Shown here in pieces: positions 35,872 to 44,567 of a stretch of 64,000 bases of DNA (position 1 is the first letter of the stretch; each line of letters opens with the position of its first letter). Position numbers and translations under genes: made by a program. This DNA is from Curvibacter gracilis ATCC BAA-807. GTDB taxonomy: Bacteria > Pseudomonadota > Gammaproteobacteria > Burkholderiales > Burkholderiaceae_C. Location: assembly GCF_000518645.1 (NCBI RefSeq), contig NZ_JADZ01000004.1, positions 431,936-495,935 on the forward strand, in the 5' to 3' direction. The notes beneath the pieces are model-generated. The model ran no database searches, had not been told where the DNA came from, and saw nothing but the letters and a program-made list of their open reading frames with translations.

Positions 35872-36348
35872 GCTTGACCATCCTTGTTATTGATAAATTT
35901 GCTTCTGTTTCACGGGCTTTTGTTCGGCTTCATGGAAAATATCTCATAGTTGATACAGACAATTGTCCAATCTTGTGATGCTTGTCTGATGTTGATCTAT
36001 GAAACGATGAAAATCATGAATTGTCAGCAGTGATGAGCGGCGCCTTGGCTTTTCATCCGGCTGAAATGGTTTTCCAGGCCAGCACCCCAACGATGGGGCG
36101 GTGTGTCCATGCCTGAGGCGTGCACAGAATTTTCAAGCAGTCAACGGGTTGCCCTGTGGGCGCCATCGTGATCTTGCGGGGCTTGGCGAAAGTTGCGTCT
36201 GCCATTTGAATGCAAACCCTGAGCTTGATCCATGACAAGGCTTGATAGGAATCAACGTGTGATCTGATTTTTATATGTCGCGACTCTGATATAAACCCGC
36301 CTTCCGTACCTCAAAGGCTGGGTTTGGAAAATATCTGAGAATGGCGAG
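35872..36348. other. 477-bp divergent spacer between AraC and chemoreceptor genes
   Basis: AT-rich DNA with no convincing gene. It must contain the promoters of both the AraC gene and the chemoreceptor gene; I could not single out a reliable -35/-10 pair. A 61-codon minus-strand frame (36053-36238) has no recognisable features. Confidence 0.5.
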
Positions 36349-37977
36349 ATGAATAGATATCGAATTTCAACAAGAATCATTTTTCTGATGGGCACGCTGT
36401 TGACCCTGCTGATCGGAATTGGGGTTATAGGTAGACACGGGCTGGTTAGCGCCAATGATGCTTTGAAAACGGTTTATGAAGATCGAGTTGTTTGTCTGAA
36501 GCAACTTGGTGATATTGACTATTTAACGCCTAGAGTCCGTATCCTGCTGATGGATATGCTGATGAATGCCAAGCCTGATAATGTAGAGAGGCGGACTGGT
36601 GAGATCGGCAGAGATATTCGGGAAATCAACAGGATCTGGGCAGAATACAAGTCCACCTACCTGACGCCCGAAGAGGCAAAAATCGCTGCGGCCTACGAAA
36701 ATAGCCAAAATCGGTATTTGAACGAAGGCATCATGCCCGCCTTGGAGGCGATTCAGGCGGGCAGGCTGGAATCGGCGCTGCTTCTCTACACGAATCGCAT
36801 CAGCCCGACTGCTGCCGAATTGCGCGCAGATGCAGCCAAACTTTTTCAATTGCAGCTTGATGTCGCAAAATCGGAGTATGACGGTCAAGTCGCTCGTTAC
36901 AGCGCCATTCAAGGCTTGTCGACTGTATTGATCCTGGGTGGCGTGACTGCGGCCATCCTGTTTGGCATCGCTCTGATTCGAGGGATCAGTCGTTCGTTGA
37001 CAGAGTCCATTGATGCAGCGAATGCTTTGGCGCAGGGAGATCTGAGCCGTAGCATCACCGTTCATGGCAAAGATGAGCCCAGTCAGGTCTTGGCCGCTCT
37101 ATCAGCCATGCGGCACAGTCTGACGTCGGTTGTTTCGCAAGTGCGCCAGGGCTCTGAATCGGTGGCCACGGCCAGCGCAGAGATTTCGCAAGGCAACCAC
37201 GACCTCAGTGCGCGCACCGAGCAGCAGGCGAGTGCATTGCAGCAGACGGCGGCCTCCATGGAGCACTTGAGTACCATGGTGAAACAGAATGCTGACAACG
37301 CACTTCAGGCCAATTTGCTTGCCAGAAGTGCCAGTGAAGTGGCTGTGAAAGGCGGGCACGTGGTCGCCCAAGTGGTCGATACCATGAAGGGTATCAATGA
37401 CTCTTCGCAGCAGATCTCCGAGATCATCAGCGTGATTGACGGTATCGCGTTTCAAACCAATATCCTGGCGCTCAACGCGGCTGTCGAGGCGGCCCGTGCC
37501 GGTGAGCAGGGCAGGGGATTTGCCGTGGTGGCTTCTGAGGTCAGGGCCCTGGCGGGTCGAAGTGCCTCGGCGGCCAAAGAAATCAAGGGCCTGATCCTGG
37601 CGAGTGTGGAGCAGGTGGAGCAGGGGTCGGCGCTGGTGGACCTGGCAGGCACCACCATGCAAGAGGTGGTGCATGCCATTGGCCGTGTGACACAGGTCGT
37701 TGCAGAAATCAGCGCGGCCAGCAGCGCGCAAAACACAGGCGTCACACAGGTGGGTGAGGCGGTCAATCAAATGGATCGGGCAACGCAACAGAACGCCGCA
37801 CTGGTCGAGCAGATGGCCGCGGCGGCGGCCAGCCTCAAATCACAAGCGCAGCACTTGGTGAGTACAGTGGCTATTTTCAAGACCGGGCTATTGGAGGCCG
37901 GCTTTCAGAGTCGTCGCGTCCTTCCTGGACCGCAAACCGCGTCCACGGGGCAGCCAGGCCTTTTTCTAGTCAACTGA
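36349..37977 (+). CDS. Methyl-accepting chemotaxis protein with 4-helix-bundle sensor
   Basis: 542 aa. TM1 (about 8-28), periplasmic four-helix-bundle domain (30-185; [18 protein letters not shown]), TM2 (191-211), HAMP (212-265), and a signalling domain with the tip [20 protein letters not shown]. The C-terminal tail ([13 protein letters not shown]) lacks the CheR-binding pentapeptide. The sensor domain differs from that of the receptor at 31085, so the ligands probably differ. The 5' third is lower in GC than the conserved signalling part. Confidence 0.93.
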   Translation: MNRYRISTRIIFLMGTLLTLLIGIGVIGRHGLVSANDALKTVYEDRVVCLKQLGDIDYLTPRVRILLMDMLMNAKPDNVERRTGEIGRDIREINRIWAEYKSTYLTPEEAKIAAAYENSQNRYLNEGIMPALEAIQAGRLESALLLYTNRISPTAAELRADAAKLFQLQLDVAKSEYDGQVARYSAIQGLSTVLILGGVTAAILFGIALIRGISRSLTESIDAANALAQGDLSRSITVHGKDEPSQVLAALSAMRHSLTSVVSQVRQGSESVATASAEISQGNHDLSARTEQQASALQQTAASMEHLSTMVKQNADNALQANLLARSASEVAVKGGHVVAQVVDTMKGINDSSQQISEIISVIDGIAFQTNILALNAAVEAARAGEQGRGFAVVASEVRALAGRSASAAKEIKGLILASVEQVEQGSALVDLAGTTMQEVVHAIGRVTQVVAEISAASSAQNTGVTQVGEAVNQMDRATQQNAALVEQMAAAAASLKSQAQHLVSTVAIFKTGLLEAGFQSRRVLPGPQTASTGQPGLFLVN

Positions 37978-38151
37978 GATCGCCTTGGTATTGAGTGTCT
38001 GCAGACAGATTCAAGCGTGTGGCATCGAATACCTGGCAGTTCATGGGACTTCCGGTGCTCCGCCGTTGCCGTCGTGGGCACCGATTTGATGCCCATTTTT
38101 TTGAACACGCCACGGCCTGAGGCGCAGGCTTGATCGCGGTGTCAACAGGTT

Positions 38152-38793
38152 TCAAGCCGGAAAGTCTTCAGGCCAATACAGTTGCAAGTTTCCGCCTGCG
38201 TGTGAAGACTTCTTGTAGTTCTGAAGGGGTGAACTGTTCACCAAGGTGCCTCGAACCACATCCAGTGCGTGATGAACTTGCTCAATGCTCTCGTAGATGA
38301 TTCTCATAATCTTCTGCAGGCGGTGATCGGAGTCTGGTAGATTATCTTTTGAGAATTGAATTTCGGGATTATGATTAAACTCCCCCTGCGCGAGAAAGTT
38401 TTTTTCGAAATTTGAAAGAAGCCCCTGCATGGATTCGCAAAAATCTGTGCTCAATTCCAGGATTGCGCTCACATCATCCGTGTTCAGCTTTTGGTCAAGC
38501 TGGATCGCAGCGCTGATGGCGTTTGCGCACCCATTCATCATCGAAATCATGTTTCGACCTAAATTGGCAAGCGTCTGGTATTGACCTTGTATGGCGATCG
38601 AAATGTGCTCGGGATTATCGATGTAGTTGTAGGCAATGCCGTTGAGTCTTGATAGATTGCTCAAAATTCCAAATACTCTGAAGAGATGCAGGCCAATCTT
38701 ATGTAGCTCTGCCACAGAGTATAATTTGATGCCCAAGTTCAGCTCTGCGATGTTGTTTTGTGTGTGAATTTTTATGATCTTTGAATGCCCCAT
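38152..38793 (-). CDS. Orphan helical protein of unknown function
   Basis: 213 aa from an ATG with AAGG nine bases upstream; an ATG 15 codons earlier is possible but has a badly placed SD. The protein is predicted almost entirely helical by pattern (LSNLSRLNGIAYNYIDNPEH, YQTLANLGRNMISMMNGCAN, LQKIMRIIYESIEQVHHALD) with no TM segment or signal peptide. No family is recognised. Composition is AT-rich compared with housekeeping neighbours. It lies between a chemoreceptor and an AraC remnant, so a signalling accessory role is possible, but that is only location. Confidence 0.6.
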   Translation of the reverse strand: MGHSKIIKIHTQNNIAELNLGIKLYSVAELHKIGLHLFRVFGILSNLSRLNGIAYNYIDNPEHISIAIQGQYQTLANLGRNMISMMNGCANAISAAIQLDQKLNTDDVSAILELSTDFCESMQGLLSNFEKNFLAQGEFNHNPEIQFSKDNLPDSDHRLQKIMRIIYESIEQVHHALDVVRGTLVNSSPLQNYKKSSHAGGNLQLYWPEDFPA

Positions 38794-39094
38794 CGAACTG
38801 CACCTTGGCCTTTTTTTGATTGCGGGAATGATCTGCATCCTGACGAGGCATAATCACATTATTCAATCTTAAGTTCGACCTCGTGCTTTCTCGTGTTGAT
38901 AGTTGCCGGCCTTGCTGCAAGTTGCACATCGGCGCTGGTGCGAGGTGTTATGGAGGGCTCTTCATTGAAAAATCAAAGCTACGCCGTGGCCAGCTGACCC
39001 CACCTGGGCTGGTCAGGCCATCCTCGATTATTTTTAATGGCCTGTCGACGTAAAAATGGCAGCGCGTAATTTGGGCACTGCCAGGTATTTGAAA

Positions 39095-39848
39095 TCAATG
39101 GTGCGTGAATTGGATGCGTTTTTCTTGCATCCTGTACTGCGTCGGACTCATGCCGATCTGGCGGGCAAAGGCGCGAGAAAAGTTGGGCGCATCGTTGAAG
39201 CCCACGGCACGTCCTATTTGGGCAATGGGGATATGGCTGGTTGCCAACAGGAGACGAGCCTTTTCCATTCGTCTGTGCTGGATGTATTGGTATGGGGGCC
39301 ATCCCATGGCCACACGGAACAGCCGTATGAAATGATAGCTGCCGACGCAAGCAACCTTGGCCAGTTCGTCAAGGCATAGGCTTTCGTGGATGCGTTCCTC
39401 GATCAAGTCGAGCACATTCTTGAGTTGCCTGGTATGAATGCACTCAGGTGCTTTGGGTCTCGATGGGCCGTTGTGATTGGCCAGGTTGTGTAACACGCAA
39501 ACGATATAGCTCTGTAAAAGAAGAGGAGGACATTGGGTTTGTGCTCTTGTCAGTGTCCAAAGTCGGTTGAGTGTTTCGTGGATGAAGGGCTCGCTGAAGC
39601 CCGATTCGGCCATGGCCGAAATCCTATCGGTTGGGTTTTGGGTGATTTCCAGACCCTCCCAAATCGAATTGACCAAGGGCATTGGAATCGACAGCCTGAC
39701 AACGAGTGTCGGTCCATTGATGGTCCATTCCGACGCAGTATTCGGAGGTAAAGCATGGGTTTTTCACATGAGGTATGTCAAGGCATTTGGCAGTCTTTTT
39801 GTCGAGTGGCTCGTGGGAGCAGTGCAGGGGCCAATTGGAATGTGCCCG
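39095..39848 (-). pseudogene. Decayed AraC-family regulator, paralogue of the intact one at 35 kb
   Basis: An open frame from ATG 39682 to 39095 (195 aa) retains the complete AraC double HTH (LCLDELAKVACVGSYHFIRL; IPIAQIGRAVGFNDAPNFSRAF; GMSPTQYR). Homology to the intact paralogue continues upstream of this ATG in frame (LPPNTASEWTING matches TPPNTPHEWKIDG) until a TGA at 39764-39766. Further N-terminal similarity appears in another frame (HSNW...LDIPHV matches LSHW...ALIPHV with nearly the same spacing). So the gene has lost about 18 residues and its frame. The C-terminal DNA-binding half could still be made. Confidence 0.6.
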
Positions 39849-39964
39849 TGGCCCCTGGCAATAGATGCTGAAAGCCTCGTTACACTTTCCCTGGGGCGCC
39901 GTCTTTGCGCGCGCCCGCTTCGCCGCCAGCCCGGGCTGGCCGCACCCCTGAAAGGATTCAAGCC

Positions 39965-40243
39965 ATGCAAGCCATCTGGAAAGGCGTTGTCATCGCCGAA
40001 AGCGACGACACCGTGCTCGTTGAAGGAAACCACTATTTCCCCGAGAGCGCCCTCAACCGCAGCTACGTGACCTTCAGCAACCACCGCAGCACCTGCGCCT
40101 GGAAGGGCCAGGCCCACTATTACTCGCTGCTGGTCGACGGTGAGCTCAACCCCAACGCCGTCTGGTACTACCCCGATCCCAAGCCCGAGGCCGAGGCTGT
40201 TCGGGGGCGGGTGGCGTTCTGGAGCGGGGTGCAGGTGCGCTGA
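39965..40243 (+). CDS. DUF427 domain protein
   Basis: 92 aa. The whole protein is the DUF427 fold: MQAIWKGVVIAESDDTVLVEGNHYFP, then CAWKGQAHYYSLLVDGE and AVWYYPDPKPEAEAVRGRVAFW. These single-domain proteins are widespread in proteobacteria and actinobacteria. The function is unknown; the fold is a small beta barrel. It is probably transcribed alone. Confidence 0.9.
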   Translation: MQAIWKGVVIAESDDTVLVEGNHYFPESALNRSYVTFSNHRSTCAWKGQAHYYSLLVDGELNPNAVWYYPDPKPEAEAVRGRVAFWSGVQVR

Positions 40244-40349
40244 ACCTGCCGTGCCCGGGCTCTGACCCTTCGATTCAGTCGGAATGCGCTGGTGGCGTGT
40301 TCTGGATTTGGCACAATCGCGCTCAGCCCCCACCCGAACCCCCAGCCCC

Positions 40350-40907
40350 ATGCAATACGCAGTCATCCCTACCCAGCTCGGTGCGCAGCTCAAGGCGCTG
40401 CGGCTGGCCCAGCAGGTTTCGGTGGCCGAGGTGGCTGATTACATGCAGATCAGCAGTTCGCGTGTGTGGGGCATCGAGCGCAACCCGCTGGCGATCAAGC
40501 TGCACCAGTTCTATCTGCTGATGACCGCCCTGGGGGCCGAGGTGCATCCCTTCCCCGATCTCGAGACCCTGCGCCCGATGCTGATCGAGGCGCGCCGTTC
40601 CACCGGTCTCACCCAGGCCCGGTTCGGGCAGATGGTGGGGGTCACCCAGTCCCGCATCGCCCACATCGAGTCCGACCCCGCCCACATCAGCATGGACCTG
40701 TTCTTGAAGGTGCTGGCCTCGCTGCGCATGCGCCTGTTCATCGGCCAGCACGTGTACCGGGAGCCTGCGGCTGCCTTGCGCAACCGCGTCGGCGCCAACG
40801 CTGAGCCGGCCTTGCTGGCAGACCAGCCCACAGTCACCTCTGCGCTGCAGCCTGTGGCCCTGGCCTTGCCTGCCGCTGGGCTGTTCTTGCAGGCGCCCCT
40901 GAACTGA
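40350..40907 (+). CDS. Regulator with two tandem XRE-type HTH domains
   Basis: 185 aa. Two HTH units are visible. The first (about 8-55) reads LGAQLKALRLAQQVSVAEVADYMQISSSRVWGIE. The second (about 76-125) reads LIEARRSTGLTQARFGQMVGVTQSRIAHIE and MDLFLKVLASLRMRLFI. The second resembles HipB-type HTH proteins. A Pro/Ala-rich tail follows. No HipA kinase gene is adjacent, so it is not an evident toxin-antitoxin pair. Duplicated HTH within one chain is unusual and suggests binding of two half-sites by a monomer, or one unit having taken another function. Confidence 0.8.
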   Translation: MQYAVIPTQLGAQLKALRLAQQVSVAEVADYMQISSSRVWGIERNPLAIKLHQFYLLMTALGAEVHPFPDLETLRPMLIEARRSTGLTQARFGQMVGVTQSRIAHIESDPAHISMDLFLKVLASLRMRLFIGQHVYREPAAALRNRVGANAEPALLADQPTVTSALQPVALALPAAGLFLQAPLN

Positions 40908-41011
40908 GCCTTCCCTTCAGCCGCCCTTCAGCCGACTTGTGGCCTGCCGGCCAAGGCGGTTTTCACGCCCCCTGCGCCGGGGCGCTCGCATTGCCCATTA
41001 CCATTTGAGCC

Positions 41012-41674
41012 ATGGATACAAGTATTTGGTGGTCATATTTCGCGGCGGCCTGGCTGATTGCCCTGTCGCCAGGTTCCGGGGCCGTGCTGTCGGTGGGGCA
41101 TGGGCTGCGCTATGGCGTGCAAGGCGCCAGCGTCACCATCCTGGGCCTGCAGGCCGGGCTCATGGGCATCACCCTGATTGCCGGGGTGGGTGTGGGCTCG
41201 CTGCTGGTGGCCTCGGCCACGGCTTTCACGGTGGTCAAGGTGCTGGGCGCCCTGTACCTGCTGTGGCTGGGCTGGAAGCAGTGGCGCGCCCCGGTGCATG
41301 CCGGGCACGGCCTGCTCGATGATGCCACGGGCAACGCCGGGGCCAGCCCCGGCGCTGTGCCCATGATGCCGGCGCGGCAGCGCTTTCTGACCGGTCTGTT
41401 CACCAACCTGACCAACCCCAAGGGCATTGTGTTCATGGTGGCCGTGCTGCCCCAGTTCATCGTGGCCAGCCGCCCCCTGTTGCCCCAGATCGGTGTGCTG
41501 ATGCTCACCACCGTGGCGGTGGACCTGGTGGTCATGCACGGCTACGCCTTCACCGGTGCACGGCTGGCCAGCCTGCTGCGCAGTGTCCGGGCGCAACGCG
41601 CTCAGAACCGACTGTTTGGCGGCGTGCTGATGGCCATGGGCGCCAGCCTGATGTGGGTGCGCCGGGCCGCCTGA
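41012..41674 (+). CDS. LysE/RhtB-family amino-acid exporter
   Basis: 220 aa with about six TM helices. Family signatures are LIALSPGSGAVLSVGHGLRYGVQGA at the N-terminus (the common motif is PGP, here PGS), LGALYLLWLGWKQWR, and FLTGLFTNLTNPKGIVFMVAVLPQF. Members export homoserine, threonine or other amino acids by proton antiport. It is convergent with D-serine dehydratase; a direct link to D-serine is not shown. Confidence 0.9.
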   Translation: MDTSIWWSYFAAAWLIALSPGSGAVLSVGHGLRYGVQGASVTILGLQAGLMGITLIAGVGVGSLLVASATAFTVVKVLGALYLLWLGWKQWRAPVHAGHGLLDDATGNAGASPGAVPMMPARQRFLTGLFTNLTNPKGIVFMVAVLPQFIVASRPLLPQIGVLMLTTVAVDLVVMHGYAFTGARLASLLRSVRAQRAQNRLFGGVLMAMGASLMWVRRAA

Positions 41675-41712
41675 GCGCGCCCCAGCATCCTCACACTCTC
41701 ACATCCCCGGTT

Positions 41713-43104
41713 TCAGGCCGGGGCTTGATCGCGGGCTTGGCCGCGCAGCACAAAGCCCTGGTAGTCGGCCTCGGGCATCAGCATGCCCCCCGTCAGCCAG
41801 GCCACGTGGGTGGCCTGCGCCATCTGGCTGGCCAGGCCCGTCTGCTGCAGATAGGCCTGCCCCTGAGGGGTGTTGAGCAGCATGGCCGGGCCCGACAGGC
41901 CCGCAGCAGCTGAGGGCTCGATGCGCAGGCCCTGGGCGGCCTGGGCCTGCCACAGCTGGCGCAGCAAGGTGTCGTCCTGCACCGTGTAGATGCCGGCGAT
42001 CTGCCCGCCCACGGCGGCAGCGGCCAGGGTGGAGGCCTTGGGCACGGCCAAACCGTCGGCCTCGGTGAGGTTGTTCAGGCCGATGTCGTACACGCTGGGG
42101 TGCGGCCCGGTGGCCGGCCAACCAGGCCAGCCCGCCAAGCGCTGCACCAGAAAGCAGGGCGACGCGGTGGGTTCTGCCAACACACAATGCACATGGGGCC
42201 CGAACACCTGCTGCAAGCCATAGGCCACCCCACCGGGTGCACCGCCCACGCCGCAGGGCAGGTAGACGAACAGCGGGTGCTGCGCGTCGACACGGCAGCC
42301 CGCTTCGGCCAATTGGGCCGCCAGGTGCGCGGCGGCCGTGGCGTAGCCCAGGAACAGCGAGGTGGAGCGCTCGTCATCCACAAAATGGCAGTGCGGGTCG
42401 GCCGCAGCCACGGCCCGCCCGGCGGCCACGGCATCGGCGTAGTCGCCAGCATGTTCGATCACACTCACACCGCGGCTGCGCAGCCGTGCTTTCTTCCAGG
42501 CCTTGGCGTCGGCCGACATGTGCACCTCAGCCCGAAAGCCCAGTGCCGCAGCCATGGTGCCGATGGCCAGCCCCAGGTTGCCGGTGGAGCCCACGGCCAC
42601 CGTGTACCGGCCAAACAGGGCGCGGGCCTCGGGGCTGGCCAGGCTGCGGTAGTCGCCACCCGGGCCGATCAGGCCGTGTTGCAGAGCCAGCTTTTCGGCG
42701 AACTCGATCACCTCGTGGGTGCCGCCGCGCGCTTTCACCGACCCGGCCACGGGCAGCAGGTGATCGGCCTTCACCCACAGGCTGCCCTGGCTGACCGGCA
42801 GGCCCAGGGCGGCCTGTAATTCAGGCACGCGCAGCAGTGGCGATTCAATCTGCCCGCCGCTGGATTGCAGTCCTTCAAAAAGCTGTGCCAACAGCGGCTC
42901 AAAGCGCTGCAGCCGCTGCCGGGCCGCCTCGATCGCGGCCGCAGACAAGGCTTCGGCGGCCTCGTCCTGCACGGGGTTGGCCGGCCCCAGGGTTTGTGTC
43001 CACAGCACCGGCCTGCCGGCCAGCAGGCCGGCGATGTCAAAGGCAACACCCAGCTGGTGGGTGTCTGGTGCGGGGGGGGCTTGGAGTGTCTGGGCGGTGT
43101 TCAT
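41713..43104 (-). CDS. dsdA: D-serine ammonia-lyase (D-serine dehydratase)
   Basis: 463 aa, close to E. coli DsdA. The PLP lysine is Lys124 in [15 protein letters not shown], and the phosphate-binding loop is GSTGNLG at 172-178. [18 protein letters not shown] and [13 protein letters not shown] are further DsdA motifs. It converts D-serine to pyruvate and ammonia in the cytoplasm, giving nitrogen and detoxification. A DsdC-like LysR gene is divergent across 98 bp, the classical dsdA/dsdC pairing. The DsdX importer is not present in the window. Confidence 0.94.
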   Translation of the reverse strand: MNTAQTLQAPPAPDTHQLGVAFDIAGLLAGRPVLWTQTLGPANPVQDEAAEALSAAAIEAARQRLQRFEPLLAQLFEGLQSSGGQIESPLLRVPELQAALGLPVSQGSLWVKADHLLPVAGSVKARGGTHEVIEFAEKLALQHGLIGPGGDYRSLASPEARALFGRYTVAVGSTGNLGLAIGTMAAALGFRAEVHMSADAKAWKKARLRSRGVSVIEHAGDYADAVAAGRAVAAADPHCHFVDDERSTSLFLGYATAAAHLAAQLAEAGCRVDAQHPLFVYLPCGVGGAPGGVAYGLQQVFGPHVHCVLAEPTASPCFLVQRLAGWPGWPATGPHPSVYDIGLNNLTEADGLAVPKASTLAAAAVGGQIAGIYTVQDDTLLRQLWQAQAAQGLRIEPSAAAGLSGPAMLLNTPQGQAYLQQTGLASQMAQATHVAWLTGGMLMPEADYQGFVLRGQARDQAPA

Positions 43105-43202
43105 AGGCAGCTTGACTAATGGATGACCGCATTGTTCCTGCTGATCCTCAGTGAGTGAAGCGGCCTATACTGATGCAATTCATTAGTTTCGCCAATATCA
43201 AT

Positions 43203-44174
43203 ATGGTGCCGCGCCTGCGCCTTTCCCCCTCCCTGTTGGTCTGGGCCCGCACCTTCGAGGCCGTGGTCCGCTGCCAGAGCTTCACCAAGGCGGCGCAAGA
43301 CCTTTGCATCACCCAGGGGGCCGTGAGCCAGCAGGTGCGTCAGCTGGAAGACTGGGCCGGCAAGGCCTTGCTGGTGCGCAGCGCCCGCTCGCTGGTGCCC
43401 AGCCCCGAGGGGCAGCGCCTGGCCGCAGCGCTCACCACCTCCTTGCAGGCCATCGAGCAGGCCCTGGCGCAGATCCGCCGCCCCGACGCACACGAGGCCC
43501 TGTTGCTGAGTTGCTCGCCCTCGTTCGCCATGAGCTGGCTCACGCCCAGGTTGGGCGATTTCTATCGGCGTCTGCCGGAGGTGGGGCTCCAGGTCATGGC
43601 CGAATTCCATCCGCTGGATGCCAGGCGCATGCACGCCGACGGTCTGGCCGCAGCCCTGCGCTATGACCTGGGCCACTACCCCGATCTGATCGCCCAGGAG
43701 GTGCTTGACGAGGTCTTGCTGCCGGTGGCCAGCCCCGCCTTCATGGCTGAACACCCCGAGATCCGCTCGCCGGCCGATCTCGAGGGCGCCTGGCTGTTGC
43801 ACGACGAGGCCCCCTGGGCCGGTGCCCGCCCGGGTGAGGAATGGCTGCACTGGCTCACCCATGCCGGCGTCAGTCTGGCCGGCGACGGCTTGCAGCAGGG
43901 GCGGGTGTTCAACCTGTCGCTGCTGGCGGTCGGGGCGGCCCTGGCGCACCAGGGCATCGCGATGGGCCGCCTGAGCATGGTGCTGGACGATCTGCTGGCC
44001 GGCCGCCTGGTGCTGCCGTTTGCCAGCTATGTCAGGTCGCGGGCGTCGTATCACCTTCTCTGCGCGCCCAGCCCGCCGCCCTCGGGGGCACTGGTTCACG
44101 GTTGGTTGATGGAGCAGGCTGCAGGCTTCAGGGGCCGTCGGGACGAGTTCTTGAAGGCCCTGACCTGCCTGTGA
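43203..44174 (+). CDS. dsdC: LysR-type activator, DsdC-like
   Basis: 323 aa from ATG 43203; in-frame ATG 43173 and GTG 43155 are alternatives, but this start leaves a normal divergent spacer. HTH at about 10-65 (TFEAVVRCQSFTKAAQDLCI, TQGAVSQQVRQLE). The C-terminal segment LLAVGAALAHQGIAMGRLSMVLDDLLAGRLVLPF resembles the corresponding part of E. coli DsdC. Divergence from dsdA supports the assignment as D-serine-responsive activator of dsdA. Confidence 0.83.
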   Translation: MVPRLRLSPSLLVWARTFEAVVRCQSFTKAAQDLCITQGAVSQQVRQLEDWAGKALLVRSARSLVPSPEGQRLAAALTTSLQAIEQALAQIRRPDAHEALLLSCSPSFAMSWLTPRLGDFYRRLPEVGLQVMAEFHPLDARRMHADGLAAALRYDLGHYPDLIAQEVLDEVLLPVASPAFMAEHPEIRSPADLEGAWLLHDEAPWAGARPGEEWLHWLTHAGVSLAGDGLQQGRVFNLSLLAVGAALAHQGIAMGRLSMVLDDLLAGRLVLPFASYVRSRASYHLLCAPSPPPSGALVHGWLMEQAAGFRGRRDEFLKALTCL

Positions 44175-44195
44175 GCCGGGGTGGGCAAGTGCCCC

Positions 44196-44567
44196 TCAGG
44201 GGGCCTTGGATGGCCCGGCTTGGGCCAGTTCTCGCCCGCGGGCAAACACTTCTTCCATGCGCCAATGTTGGTTGGCGTAGCGGGGGGCCTCAGCCCATTC
44301 GTCCCAGCCTGAATCACGCCGGTACACGCCCAGCAGGCCGCTGGCGCGCACCGTGTCGGCATCCACCCGCACCCGATTGAGCACGGAAGGGTCCACATAC
44401 AGCGCATCGGCCTGGCAGTACAGCTCGCAGGCAAAGCAGGTCTGGCAGTCGTCGGGTCGGGCCAGCAGGGGTGGGGCATCGGGTCGGGCATCGAACACCA
44501 GGGCCGGGCAGATCTGCACGCAGCGCTGGCAGTGGGTGCAGCGTTCTTCGAGCAACAGGGCAATCAT
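44196..44567 (-). CDS. Two-[4Fe-4S] ferredoxin subunit (AprB-like)
   Basis: 123 aa. Two complete CxxCxxCxxxC clusters are visible: Cys10/13/16/20 and Cys41/44/47/51. The C-terminal ~70 residues (RRDSGWDEWAEAPRYANQHWRMEEVFARGRELA) form an extension, as in adenylylsulfate-reductase-like beta subunits. The start overlaps the stop of the upstream flavoprotein gene by 4 bp (ATGA), so the two are made together. It carries electrons to or from the flavoprotein. True AprB identity is not claimed; sat and other sulfate-pathway genes are absent. Confidence 0.88.
   Translation of the reverse strand: MIALLLEERCTHCQRCVQICPALVFDARPDAPPLLARPDDCQTCFACELYCQADALYVDPSVLNRVRVDADTVRASGLLGVYRRDSGWDEWAEAPRYANQHWRMEEVFARGRELAQAGPSKAP

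Noticed and set aside
36053-36238. 61-codon minus-strand frame in the AraC/chemoreceptor spacer
   Set aside because: No SD, no recognisable features, and it lies in a region expected to hold promoters.
41705-41725. CCCCGG/CCGGGG hairpin at the end of dsdA
   Set aside because: It overlaps the dsdA stop and lacks a U-tract; it is a common chance event in GC-rich DNA.
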